Assembly (NCBI GenBank): GCA_036583965.1
Contig: JAZBQD010000001.1
Span: 28,864,597 to 28,928,596 of the forward strand
Reading direction: 5' to 3'
From: Prunella strophiata
Lineage: Eukaryota; Chordata; Aves; Passeriformes; Prunellidae
Length of the DNA: 64,000 nt
Shown here: one piece after another, positions 1 to 60,700 of the stretch
How positions within the stretch are numbered: position 1 is the stretch's first letter
Layout: every line of letters starts with the position of its first letter
Made by a program: the position numbers and the translations under genes
Notes under the pieces: model-generated
Told to the model about the DNA's origin: nothing
Databases searched by the model: none
Seen by the model: only the letters and a program-made list of their open reading frames with translations

Positions 1-3000
1 AGAACATCATCTCTGGATAATGAAGCATTTGGTGAATTATTTCAAAGCTAAGGGTAAGAAATTCTCTTCTCTGACTCAGTGGCACTTCTGCACATTTTGC
101 CATCAGTTTGATTTTGCCATCAGTTTGGCAGTATGGAGGCCATGCTTCTTCCCAGAGGGACCATCATTCATAACTTGGAAAAGAAACCTGCTAGGAGTTC
201 TTGTGAAATAATGTATTCTGAATGACTTTATGAACTGCCAGTGTTACAGCCAGTCACTAACTAGGAAGCTCACCAGATGGGTAAATGGGTAAAATTCACT
301 GATTTTCCATGTTTTAAAAAAGTACATTTTGAGAAACACAGAAGTAAGGAAAGGGAGCACTGATTATAATTTTGAAATATAAAACAATTGAATTTAAGTG
401 TGTTAAAACACACTCAGACTTCAACTCCAGCATTTATAAATAGATATGGGGAAATTCAATTGTTTTTGCAAACCAAAATATAAAAAATATATATTTATCT
501 TTTTCTAGTATTTAACTAGTTAAAATTTCTTAAAATTAGCAACCTGTCTCTGTGTTCACAATAATTAATGTCTTCATATGAAACCAAGGTGACAAATTAA
601 ATGTGCCAGAATATTTTTAGCAAAATCTAAAACAACCAACATCATGAAACAGCTATAGACAAACTGGAAAGTCTAAACTGTAAAATTCAATTAAAAATAA
701 CTGACCTAGGGGAAAACCATAATTGATAATCCTAAATCTACCTCTTAGGATGTCTAATAGACCCCAAAAGGTGCAGAGAAGCCAAGGTGTTTAGGAGTGC
801 TAAATACTAGCATTAACTTTGCTGTGTATAACTGGATCTACAAAATGCACGGTGAGTTCAGTATTTGGAAAAATATTGGACAAACCAAGCAGACATGTTC
901 AACAGACAGGGGAAAGAGCCTAATTTCATCTAGTCCACACAAGAAAGGATTTTAACAGAAGGCTGTACTTCAATTGTAGGACACCAATTATGGCCTAGGC
1001 AAGGAGTATCTGGAAGTGTGGATGAGCTGTGTGGCAAACCAACCTGTCAGCCCACCTGTGCCACACTGTGTGCTCATGCCTGCAGCAGTTGTGACCTAAT
1101 TGCTGTCTGCTTGCTTTACAAACAAAATTGCATCATTGATTAGGTTCCTTGGGGGCCACTTTTATATTCCCCTGGAAAATTCTGTAGACTGATGGAAACA
1201 AGATATCTCAGCAGAAGCTTTCAGTGGTCTGTCTGAGACAAGAAAAATCTTGTGTTCTTTTTAAACAGAACAAATATGAGTAGTGCATTGTTTCAATGAC
1301 AGATATTAGGAACAATAACCTACATAAGAGGCAGTAGGATTTTGGTGACACAAAGTGGAAAACTGTAATAAGGTGACACATTGGTAATAATTAAAATGTA
1401 AAAAAGAAAGGTTCATGACTGGAAGTTCATAATGCAAGAAGATTTGTACAGATGTGGAATTAAGCAGATAAAATAGAAGTGAGTTCTGGTTAATTACACA
1501 TACAAATATAAGACTAAGAGGTACACTAAATGTAAAAAACCACATTCTTTGATTTTAGAGGGAAACAGAGAAGGATAACAAATTAAAGAATTATATATAG
1601 AATATCAGGTGAGAATTGTAAAGCTGTTTTATATGCTGACTAGGTTACTTTAAATGAAAGCAAACAGCTCTATGCACAGGACTCCCATCCCCATTGTCCA
1701 AGCAGAAAAGAAACAAGGGGTCTGTTCCCCTTCCATGTTCCTAATTGTTTTCAACGTGTTACTCCTGTAAAAAGCACTAATCAAGTGCATGGCAACAGAA
1801 TACAATGTGCATAAACAAAATAACATGAATCAGAGATCCATACTGATGAGGAAGAGCAGAGAAGAAATGCAGGGAGATAAGCTTGTTCTGAAGCTGTTCA
1901 ACAATTGATTAGCATGTGGATTAACAGAGAAGTCACAGACAGATACTCGTGTAGGTGGTTCTCTGGAAGCACGTGCAGAGTGCATGACACACAGAACACA
2001 CTGCCAGGACAGTGGGACAGGAGACACCAGCATCAACTGTATACACACATCTTACCTATCCTGGGGTCCTCAGGTGACATCTGGGAGAAATACCACTTTC
2101 AGGATTGTTGCAGCCTCTGCAGACTTCAAAGTAAGCTTGAAAAATGTACAGTGCTTAGGGACATCACGAGCTTTCCTCCAGCTGTGCAGTGTCAAAGTCA
2201 GTTTGCACTATGTCTTGTTGACACTTCTGGGGAACTTCCAGGAAAACAGAATACCAAAACCAAAACAGTTATTAATTATGGGCTGAAATGGATAAATACT
2301 TTTTGATTCACTACAGTGTACACTGTAACTTGGTTTTATTATGTTATCCTAGAAAACTCCACTGGAATGGGTAGTGCCGCCAAGGAAGGCAGAAATTCAG
2401 TCAGCAACAAATGATTTTTCCCAATTTTGAGAAAATAAATCCCTAATCTAGATTAATACACACACACAGACATACTATATATATATAATATATATTTACA
2501 CACACACACACTTCTGTGTATCTCAATCAAAACAAAGAGTAGTGCCCTTGTGGAGGTGTGGAATAATTGCTATATGTGCTTGCATAGATACTCATATTGT
2601 GAAATGGTTGGTTGTTCCCAAAACAAACAGTATTTGAATGTATTTCAAAGGTGGGTTCTGCCTAAACACCTTTAGAAATGCCATCTGCAAATGCAGAGAT
2701 ACTCAGCAGATCTGTTAAAGCTCTCAGATGCAGTGAGTGATGGCTGTAGCTCCGTTTGGGGCAGAACTCCACCAGGACAGGACCTGTGTGTGCTGTTGAT
2801 ATCCTGTGTGTACTCACCATTCAGGCTGCTTACAGCTGAACAGGTAGGTTAATGAAGCAGATTTGTAACTCAAAGGCTGCATTTAGAAACCAAATGCTTC
2901 AACTTTAAGATGGAGATGCATTAAGAAAAAAAATTGTCCAATTTCACTTTAATGACAGGTTCCAATCGAAAGAAAACTATCAAATTTGGAAGAATTTAAA

Positions 3001-3539
3001 ACAAAGGTGCTGGATGTTTAATATCTCCACATGTGGCAGTTCCAGAGAGAAGCCATCCTTTCCTGTTATTCATATCAAATAAAGATTTAATTTCAAAGTA
3101 ATTATTACTTGTTTGGGAGAGAGGCAGTGCCCTGCATATTACCAATGCCTTGCTTGGCAGGGACTTTTTTCTGTGTGATCCCATATTTGCATTCATAATC
3201 TTTATTTTATCTTTGGTCTCCAGGGTGGTTCCCACCTTTCCCTTCCTGCACCAAGTCCTGCTCTGATAAAAGGTACCTCATGCAACTGACTTCCATGTTA
3301 ACTCAAACCAGGGAGGGCAAAGGGGAAGTTCATGGTTTCAAAATGAAACTCAAAATTTACAAAGCAGCTGCCAATTAGTCAGACCTTAATTTTGCAAATT
3401 TATTTAGGAAAAAAAAAAAAAAATAACATGAGCAAATGAGAATACTTCAGTGTTACAACAGAGTATATAAATGTCTAGCAATAGTCAAATAATTTGATCT
3501 TTAAATACAAAATAACCACATGAACACCTAATATACAGG
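1..3539. other. Intergenic sequence downstream of ZMIZ1
   Basis: AT-rich sequence with no recognisable exon, RNA gene or mobile element. Short open frames here have no domain-like features and no splice partners. It holds a CA/TA microsatellite at about 2456-2511 and a poly(A) run near 3411-3423. In mammals PPIF lies downstream of ZMIZ1, but nothing like it is visible here. Confidence 0.6.
2456..2511. repeat. Compound CA/TA microsatellite
   Basis: A CA run, then TATATA stretches, then a second CA run. It lies in intergenic DNA, is imperfect, and is probably variable between individuals. Confidence 0.85.
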
Positions 3540-3556
3540 TTTCATCTGAATACATA

Positions 3557-3562
3557 TTTATT
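3557..3562 (-). terminator. Probable distal polyadenylation signal AATAAA
   Basis: The plus strand reads TTTATT, which is AATAAA in the sense direction, followed by a sense-strand GT-rich element. Chosen over the signal at 3405-3399 because of the GT-rich element and the spacing. Confidence 0.5.
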
Positions 3563-4032
3563 AGATAAATATTAGGTTGTCACATCATCTAACTACATAC
3601 AGTTTTGCAAGACTAAAAATCACAATTATTTTTTCTGACCAGTTTAAAGTATGAAATGATTGCATTGTACTGTACATACAATGTACAAACAAAGACAATG
3701 GCCATTTTTGCATGTTACCTCAGATTGTACTTTTTTTTTTTTTTAATTCTCCTCTGATCGTGATATCAAAAATTGTACAAAGTATGAATTTGGTTACAAT
3801 TTTTTTTTTTTTTCTTTTTAATCCCCGTATTTTTCTTCATTATTTCTGTAGCACCCTAAAAATACACAGGTGATAGACTAGTACACGTAAGCTAAATATT
3901 ACATGTAGATAAAACAAAACAAAACAAAGGATCAGAGTATATTACAGAAGTGAGAGTGGAACAAATGCTGAGACTCCACAAACGCTAACAAACAGGATTC
4001 ATTTTCCACATAAGATGGAGCTTCAAGCTTTT

Positions 4033-4038
4033 TTTATT
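4033..4038 (-). terminator. Possible proximal polyadenylation signal AATAAA
   Basis: Sense-strand AATAAA, about 475 bases before the distal signal. It would give a slightly shorter 3' UTR. It may be unused; nothing else supports it. Confidence 0.3.
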
Positions 4039-5801
4039 CCTGCGAAATAAAAACAATGCACATTCCAAGGAAAATGAATGCATTTCTGTTAACATGTCTC
4101 TATTTGTCATTTACATATGTACAGCTGTCCCTTGAGTCTCCGCTGCAGACACTGGCGTGTACTGTCAGTCCTATAATAATGTCTTGGCAGCAGAACTGTA
4201 GATCTCTGTGGGTTCTTTCCCAGATGAACTTCCATAGGGAAACAATTAAAAGGTAGACAAACAAAAAAAAAGAAGAAAAATACTACTGGAATCTCATATA
4301 ATAATTAAGCTTTAAAAGAAACGACTGTGATTACCCTATTTGCTAGGTTTTTTTCTCTAAACTTTAGTACGGCAGTGAACAGATAAAAAAATAACTAAAT
4401 TTTCAGAAGCTTTTTCATAATGACTTCACTATACAGTACCTGATTTTAGGTGACAGATAAATTTTAAAAAATGTCTCAAATGTCCAACATTTGGGTGATG
4501 GGCAAAAATTGTACTTTCTTATTTAAGTTCTGCTTAGAAACCAAACGTTTCTGTGAGTTTAAAGATGTCAACTGTCCGCTTTAATTATCTATTTCTGTAC
4601 AAAGCAGATGCCAACACTGCTCCAAACATATTGCTAATATCTATGGGGCTTATTTTCCCTTTATGCTTTCCAACAGGTACTTTTAAATGATACATTTTAA
4701 ATACTAGCAGTTAGCAAAAGGTCAATCCTTAACATACCTGGCTTAAAATACTAATATTGTGTTTAAGAGAAAATTAATTTTAGGTGACTAACTTAGCTGC
4801 TCAGGAATCAGTGGAGAATGAAACATGAAATAGAATCAATTAAAAAAATCAGAGCAACCAGTTCCAACTAATAGTGAGAAATCTTCTTTATTCCCAAACC
4901 TATGGCTTAAGGAACTTACCCCCCAAATAGAAAAAAAAACTAACTCTAAGGGCATAAAGTCAGTTTATCATTAGCCACCTCTGCACATGACTTCCAGACC
5001 TATATAAAAAATGCAGCAAAAAACCAGGGGGAAACTACTACAGCAAAATGGCTACAAAACACATCTGTATCAGTAACTGAACAACGGTCTTTCCTAGGAA
5101 TTGTGTGATAGCAGCACCACACCACAACCATATTACCATGTATTACACCAAGGTATCTTTAATATTCTGCACAGATCCTCTACAGGTTGTCAAGCCTACA
5201 TAAGAAAAAAGACACTTCTAAGCAGAATAAAATATACTATACTGTGTCCCTCCCCCACCCACCAACATCCCTAAGTGTCTTTGCCCCAGTTTCAGAGACT
5301 GGAGCACCAGTACAGTGATATAAATATGGTACCATACAGATTTGCTGCTTGCTTTAGTGCATCTTTACCTGGTCAGACAGCTGGTCCTACGTGTTGTGCT
5401 CACTTGGGCAAATGAACAAACTCTGTCCATTACCAGCTCACGATCACCCACAGTCAATGAACACTGGTTGATCAGTTGGGGTTACTTTTTCCCTAGGCAA
5501 ACACAATTATGCTTCCATGACAGAGCTGGGCCCTGATTATCCAGGTACTGCCTGATGTATCAATTCATTCATCACATGAATGGATATGAAATTTGGGCTA
5601 ATTTACCAAAAGAAAATAGGGGGGAAAAAAAAAAACCCAAAACCCAACTCCCTTATTCTGTTAAAGAACCCTCAATTTTCTTTTTTAAAAAAGGACCCAT
5701 ATTTTTCTTCAGACAAGGTATTTAAAAACACCAGCAAAAGTATAACCAGATCATGAAAATGTTGAATATTATCAAAGACGATACTAAAATATTCACAAAG
5801 A

Positions 5802-5809
5802 TATTTACA
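5802..5809 (-). promoter_or_regulatory. Pumilio-type site in the 3' UTR
   Basis: The sense strand reads TGTAAATA, which fits the PUM consensus TGTANATA exactly. One such 8-mer is expected by chance in a 3' UTR this AT-rich, so the site is only a candidate. Confidence 0.25.
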
Positions 5810-7883
5810 ATAGCAATTCTTAAAATAATTGATTTTGCATAATGAACAGCGCCTTTCTTAAAAAAACTTGAAAGAGGAAAAATATAAGTGTGGGACCATT
5901 TCTACATAATACGTTTGACAGATTCAATACTCCTACTGGAAAATAAAAGAACTAAACCGCCATTTCCTTTAATATCTACAGCAAGGTGCTGCTGACTAGC
6001 ATATATATACCACAACGCATGTACAGCAGTAGTGGGAAACGTTAACAAAATGAGCAAAAAAAACCAAAAGATGCAGAGAATTTACAAATATGACTTTGGT
6101 GAGGAAAGCAAATCCAGAGTCGTAAGCACAGAGCATGCCATTTACAGCATTGCAAACTAAACACAGAGGGAAGCTATCTAGTCAAACTGACAGGAACAAA
6201 CAAAATTTTGCCTGGCACTTCAGTTTAAAATGCATTGTGGCGAGCAAATGAGGGGTGTTTGATTGGATTTGGGAAGAGGAAAAGGAGTAGGGTCAAATAT
6301 GCTTTAGTATCAAAAGAAACAAAACCAGTAACTGTACAGTGGGGAAAAGCTGAAATGTTGCACCACGAGGGCAAAGTTGGCACACATGCACTTCTTACAC
6401 AGCTACTGTACATCATTTATAAGAGAGAGAGAGAGACAAAGAGCACAGAAATGGGCACAGAAGCAATAGGAAGCTCATGCAGGAGCAGCAACCACACGAG
6501 AAGCAAAGATCACAGGGGCAAGACAGTAATTGTGGCAGCAGGGTCTCTTGAGGGCAGTAGCAATCTACTGACAGGTACTTATTCTCCCCACGCTCGGTCC
6601 TTCAGAAGAAAGAGCTCATCCCAGCAGCCAAAGTTTAAAAAAAGAAACTGAAGGAGGAGAAAAGGAAAAGGCGGAAGTATCTGTAACAGTCACGAAAACA
6701 GAATGCAAAGCAAAACTAAAATGAAGCTGTAAGACGACTGTCCAATGTCAATGCCCCTTCTCAAGCTGATTATTAAAAATAATTATGCAGAAAATGATGT
6801 TACTCTCCCTCCATCCTGCAATGATTTTCTCGCTGCCTTCAACCCAGCTTGTCTTACTATGCATTGTGCAGTACAGACAGTGACACAAACTCTTGGGGCA
6901 CCGAAGGCTGTAGGTAATAATCAGGAACAGTTTGGTTTGCATCCCCCCTCCCTCTCTTTTCCATTAGGTATGGCATACATGGCAAAAAGATCTATTACAG
7001 CAATCTCTACAGCTGGATGTTAATGCAGTCAGAAACGGTACTGATTTGAAACCAAACCACAAAAATCCCTAAACATTGCAAACTTTTAAAAAAATTTTTC
7101 CTGGGTGCTTCCAATCTGTGTGCTGGGCCAGAGGAATCCTGTGCAAAGAGATGGCAAAGATCCCTGCACTTGCAGAAATCCCAACACCCACGGCTGCGGC
7201 CTGAAGAGCTCAGGACTCCGTTACTGAAGTGGCATTGGCTACACTGCTGGCTCCCTCTGACAGGCCTGTGTGTCTTCCCTAACTTTGCCACTTGACTGTA
7301 GGATTTGTGCTTTTTTTGAGCTTTGTAGGTGTTTTTTTTTTTTCATTTTGTGTGTGGCCAGGACAATCATTCCAAGGCAAACCCATGGCTGGAGGGGGGC
7401 AGAGGAGAGGTGGGGTAGAGGGAGATACAGTTTCAAAAAAATGGAAGAACAAGCATTGTAAAGACACTCTGAGACGGGTCAATTAAAGACAGTTCCATTC
7501 TGTTGATTCTTCTTCCCTTGCCAAGATTCGGTTTTGCCAAGATACTTCACGCTATGTTTATCACAGAACTCTCTCTCTAGAGGATGAACACCAAATGGGG
7601 TTTCCAATAGCTGCACAACTGTCTATGCTTCTTTGTCACATGTAGCATGGCAGACTCGGAGATTACTGCATTTATTTAACTTTTGTATTATTTTCTCCCG
7701 TCACTTTCGCAGTCTTTGAAGCTAACAAAAGCAGTTCTGAGATGAAGAAAGCAGGGAGTGCACCATTGGATTGAGTTGTGAGGTTTTTTTTTTCTTCTCT
7801 TGTGGAAAAGGAGTGTTAAGATTCCTCGCTGTGCAGCCACACACGTGTGAACAAGTGAAAAGGATGGGAGAATACACATGGTT

Positions 7884-55478
<47,595 letters not shown>

Positions 55479-57023
55479 CTAGACAAACACCAGGAGTGCA
55501 AAGCTGGTCCATGAACCACCACTCACACTTTTATCCTATCAAACTGAGTCTGCAATTGCCCTACACTATCATTAGAACATTTTTACCCAAGTTACAAATA
55601 TTCTGCATAGCCCAGGAGGCACAAGAGAACTTGTCTGAGCAGCACAGAGATGTAGAATGGATGAAGCAAAAGGACATGGGATAGCTGTTACAAGTGAAGT
55701 AAGATGCAGAATAATTCATTTCACACAAACAGAAACATACAAAAACATAGAGAAGACATCATTTACAGAGGGGTGCTAAGAAAAAAGATCTCTTTTCTGT
55801 TCAGCTGTTTTTTTTTCTTAAGATTAATTGGAGAGAAACCCATGTGTGCAAATTAATTTCCAAAACTGCTATGAGCTACCAGTCTTGAATAGATAAACAG
55901 GAGAATGATGTATGGATACAAAGTTAGGTACTTAAATCTATATCTGACCCAGCACAACCTCTAAATGTGTATTTCCATTATGTGCCTAATCTTGTAGTCA
56001 ATGAGGGTAATTCTGTGCTTACAGGAAAATCACACTTATGAACTATGAAGATGCAGAGATTTCTTAGAGGGAAGAAGAGCTTGCAACTCCTTCCAAAGAC
56101 ATGAAAGGGGTCATTATTCCTGAAAATGTGGCCTTTCCCTTATGCACCCACACTCAGAAAAGACCAGGCCCTGTTATAGAAACCACCTACCCTGCAGTAA
56201 GCGGAGCCCCAGAAAGTGACTGCAGGTGAAACCTGGCTCCCACGAGTGCACCCAGCCAAGACACCCCACTGAAGCCTCCAGCAGCAACCACCCGAGCCTT
56301 AAAGCTGCCTATTTAATTCCAGCATCAGAAGTGGATCTGGTAAAAAGTCAGCCAGGTATGAGGACACAGTGAGGAGTTTAACTGGAACAAAGTGCAGACT
56401 AATTGAAAAATCCTGCAGTGGAAAGAAATCAACTCCTCAAGTGGAAGTGCTTGAGCTTTTTTCTTCTTTAAAGGATGCTTTACAAAACCCTGGGAACAAA
56501 AAAATGCTTCATGTTTAATTTTTAACTAAGTGCCTTCCTGAGGTGTTGCAAACTGAACACAAATGAACAGATTATATGGGTGGGTGAGAACCAGAAGACT
56601 ACTGAAAACCCAAGCTGCCATAGAGGTTTAGGGTAGCAAGAACTCCAGATGTAATTCCAGGCTTGCTCATTTGAAAAGAACAAGTGCAGAATCCTCTAAA
56701 ACTGAGGCTCCTGTTTTCACGTCTTAATTTTCTAATGGTTGTCTTTTCACCAAATAACAAAACCATAAGCAGTAGCTATCATTTCAGGGTACACCACCTT
56801 CTTTTCCCTGTAGTTACTCTCATGTACGGTTAACACAGAACAAATTCCAAAGAGACTAACCGTAAAGGCATATTTGTGGGGCAGAAAAAAGAACTTGCTT
56901 TACCAAAAACACACACAAGTACGGTTTTTCAGCACAAGAAACAAGAAAATTGGATTTTCTCAAGTTAAATGACCACACAAGAAAAATACTTACTGCCTGG
57001 GCCATTGCTGTGAATTAATCACA

Positions 57024-57089
57024 CATTTGCACAAAGAAGAGGCAGTAATTTTATTGCATTTGGACAAAGAAGAGGTAGCAATTTTATTG
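57024..57089. repeat. Tandem duplication, 33-base unit x 2
   Basis: The unit starting CATTTGCACAAAGAAGAGGC is followed directly by a second copy with three base differences. It is a recent local duplication in the upstream intron. Confidence 0.9.
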
Positions 57090-57721
57090 CCTTTCTCAAG
57101 CAGAAGGTCAAGAGCGGTGTTTAGGGAGGCATTTTAGAGCTCTGCTGTGACAAAAGGGGGCCATCGTTTCTTTACCTAACTAAATATGGTCACTCGGAAG
57201 CTGTCAGCCTCGCACACAGCCTACAAAAAGCATTCCCTCAAGCTCTGTGAAATGTTCCAGCAACGAGTGTCAGTCTAAGCTGCTTCTCTATTAGCCAAGG
57301 AATCTGTCAACAAGCATTTGATCAAATTATACTCACCTTTTATCCCTGGCATATCATTACTAACGTGCCAGTGACAAAGGCCCCCCTCCCCCTTTCCAGC
57401 CGCCTGGAGATACAAATTCCTGCCTCGCAGGGTTTCTTGCCTTGCGCCACAGCCACTTGAGCTCGGGAAACACGAACAAAGTGTTCTGCCGAACACTTAA
57501 CGCAGCCATCACGGAGTAATAGTGGATGAGTAATAGTGGATGCTGAGCACTTTCACAGCCGAGTGTAATTACTACAGAATCATCCATCTTAGACGAGGCT
57601 ATGATGGGAGAAGGGAGTTGCTCCTTCTGCACACCTATGTGCACTTGACAAGAAAGATAAAAAGCAACAACCCAATGGCTCTGAGGGCATGAATCTGCAA
57701 ACAAAAGCCAAACCTGCTTGG

Positions 57722-57741
57722 AAAAAAAAAAAAAAAAAAAA
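57722..57741. repeat. Poly(A) run, 20 bases
   Basis: Uninterrupted A on the plus strand. No associated mobile element was recognised. Confidence 0.95.
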
Positions 57742-60700
57742 GCAGGGAAAAACTCCTGGAAAAAGAATATGCCAATGAGAGCATTGCTTCAAGATAAGAA
57801 AACATCTTAATGAGTTGTTTTTATTACCAATATCCAGTATGCAGATTTATAAAGGGAAAATGTAAACCATCAAAGAACAAAGAGGTCCTCAAGATAAGCT
57901 GGATGGTTTTATTCTACAATTTATCTGGAGAGGACTCATGTTTTTAGAAACTAAGAGACTGCAGGTAAAAAACCTAGCAAATTTACTCATCCCTATCACA
58001 GCCCTCATTATGGTTCAACCTTTCCTCCCTCGGGACACTTCAACTCATGTACCATGTATAATAATCACTCTCTTCCCTGTGTTGGTACTTGTACATGGAA
58101 TGGAAACAAAGCTGTTTGTATCCACCTTAGGAGTTATCAGTTCCCCTCTGACCTGCTCTGTCCTCCCTCTGAAGGAGTCTGCTTCCCTTCTGCTGGAACA
58201 CACAGGGCAGCCTCCCATCTCTCCTGCCCCATCCACCTCCAGTGCTCTGCTCTCTGCTCGGTAAGATGAATATTTACCCTGCCAACACACATCTGGTACA
58301 GCTGGCTTCTGGAGAACATCACTTCCTGGGCTATTCAAGCAAGATAAAACAAACTCAAAATGAATTTACAGATTACACTATTCATCTTTAGTGTACTTAG
58401 TTACTGCTTTTTATGCTGACAGTATTAGGCGTATCTCAACTCATTTACACTCAAAGCACGAGAATTTCAGTATCATACTATAATGAACAGATAAAGCAGC
58501 AAGCACAAAGGACAGCTACAGATGGTGCCAACAGTCAGTCTCACCCTCTCACAGCACAGCCAAGCAGCTGCTTTTTCTCCCCCTCCGCCCCTCCTCCTTG
58601 TACAACAGGAGCACAGATTTTGCAGATGGACCATCCACACCGTCTCTCACAGCCCCTTGCTGCGGCAGTTTAATGATCAGATTTAAATCGTGCTCCTCTG
58701 CTGCATTGCTACAATGTCCCTTGCATACAATGATGTGCTTTTCCTGCTTAAGTTGAACTCAACTGTTGCAATGAGAGGAAAGGAAGAATCCTTACATGTG
58801 CATACAGCCCCCGAGAAGCCCTGTACACAGCCCAGGTGTAAAATGCAACCTGGTTAATACACCAGAATTGACATTTTCTTTCAACCCCTGCTCAGTCATA
58901 GAGGGCTCTGCTAGCTCATGCAAAAAGATACAGAATAATGGCAATCAAATAACGTACTGACAGTTTAAGTGTATTCACACATTTATTTGGCTTAAAGGGA
59001 CACTTTCTGGGATGATTGGTGCAATATTTGACCTACTTTTCTCCATCTGCAAAACCTGTATCATTCTTAATGGGATTGCATTTCACTTTTAGCACTGATC
59101 TATTTCCATAGGAATAAATCAATACTGATTTGCTAATGACGACTGTGTTAAGAAACCAACAAAGACATGAGCAGCCTCAGCTTCCACATTTGTGAAAAGC
59201 AGAAATACAGATTTAAAAATAAGAGAAATTTCAATTACAACTAGCCCAAGGGGTTTCCCTACGGAAGCAAGAGAAAAAAAAAAAATCAGTTCAGAGATAT
59301 TCAGCTTGCTGCTATCCCAGTCTCATTTTTGTTTTTCTATTCTTTGAAGAGGACCAGACATCGCAAGAGTGTGTCTCAGCACAGAATGTGACTGACCTCT
59401 CCTTAAAATACTCATAAATATTCCCACGCACCCAGTTAGCAACACTTTATGTCCTTCTGGATGTGACCAATAGTTTTAAATTCTTTCATTGAAAAAAAAT
59501 CATAAGACATGGCAATGTATCCACATTGGGATCCTGGGGACAAGGAGGGGAAAGAAGGCTGGAAGGCAATTTTTAATTTTTTTTTTCCCCAGTCAGCCCA
59601 AGTCACATTTTAAGCATTTCTCTACAACCACAAAGCTAAGCCTTGCTTGAAAGAGAAAGGAAGCAATTGTTATTTAATCCCCTGCCTCCAGGAGCCAAGT
59701 CTTTAAGAACATGCCAAATATCACAAGATTTGCGACACAATTATTAGGACCGGCCACATCCCCTGGTGCTGTTCCTTTCCTGTGAGGGCCCTTTTGTGCT
59801 GAAAACCTGCCAGGCTGCACAGAAAGAAAGGCCTCCACTGCTCACTCCGTGGCACCTTTCCATCCCTCACAGCCACGACTGCCCATCACCCAGCAGTAGC
59901 ATCACAACTGCTTGGTAAGTGCTGGGGCCCTTCCATTAGGAAAATCAAGGAGCTTGAGCTGGGTGAAGCCACAGATCATGCTCAGGCTGCTTGCCCCACT
60001 TAATACTTCCTGACAACAAATGATGCTGGCATACCTGTAAATATTACATGATGGATGCTGATGATGCAGGTCAAACATCATTTTATAGCCATAGCACAGA
60101 AGATCAGTACAGCCCATTTCAACCCTTTTTGGGCCAGGGACCAGAAAAAGTAACCAGGGTGTGCAGTCAATGGTGCCCCACAGAGCACTGCTGCATTTCA
60201 CCAGCTGCACCCAGCCCTGCCCTGGGAGCTGCAGTCTCTGGCACTGCAAAGTGCCACAGCAAGCACTGCTGTGAGTGCAGGAGCCACGGCTCCCTAGAAA
60301 GCAAAATACAGAGAAGCAGAGTGCTAATCTATTTACCCATTATGATACCCTAGTATTAGTTACAGCTTATCACCTCAGTAAATCGCTGCCTCTTGTTAGG
60401 CAACGTGCTTAAAGGTGCAGCAAACTGTTATTTACAGGCAGACACTATATTTACAGCCACAAAGACAGGTGAGGAGGGGATAGGACAACAGCTCAGTAAT
60501 TTCAATGCCTTCTGCTTCCCGGGAGACTGCTGGAGGAGCACAATAGGATTACTGCTTCCTTGCTGCAGTTAAGCTGCAGCAGACAGTTCAATAGGCAGAC
60601 TGGCAGACCCGTATTTCTTATTCGCTGCAATGAAAATATTAGGAAAAAAGGAGGAGTTTGATTTGGAGAACTATCTGTTCAGCACCATCTCACTAGATTG

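Larger units (their letters stand above)
3540..7883 (-). other. ZMIZ1: ZMIZ1 3' untranslated region
   Basis: AT-rich sequence runs uninterrupted from the stop codon to a sense-strand AATAAA at 3562-3557. Downstream of that signal, in the sense direction, is a GT-rich stretch (about 3480-3535) such as cleavage factors use. This gives a 3' UTR of about 4.3 kb, similar in scale to mammalian ZMIZ1 as I remember it. It contains other sense AATAAA signals (4038-4033, 4892-4887), so shorter forms are possible. No open frame inside it resembles a protein. The end is inferred from signals only; transcript data would be needed to fix it. Confidence 0.65.

Noticed and set aside
1905..2306. 133-residue open frame in the intergenic region
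   Set aside because: No domain, low-quality composition, an overlapping open frame in another phase, and no splice partner. It looks like chance.
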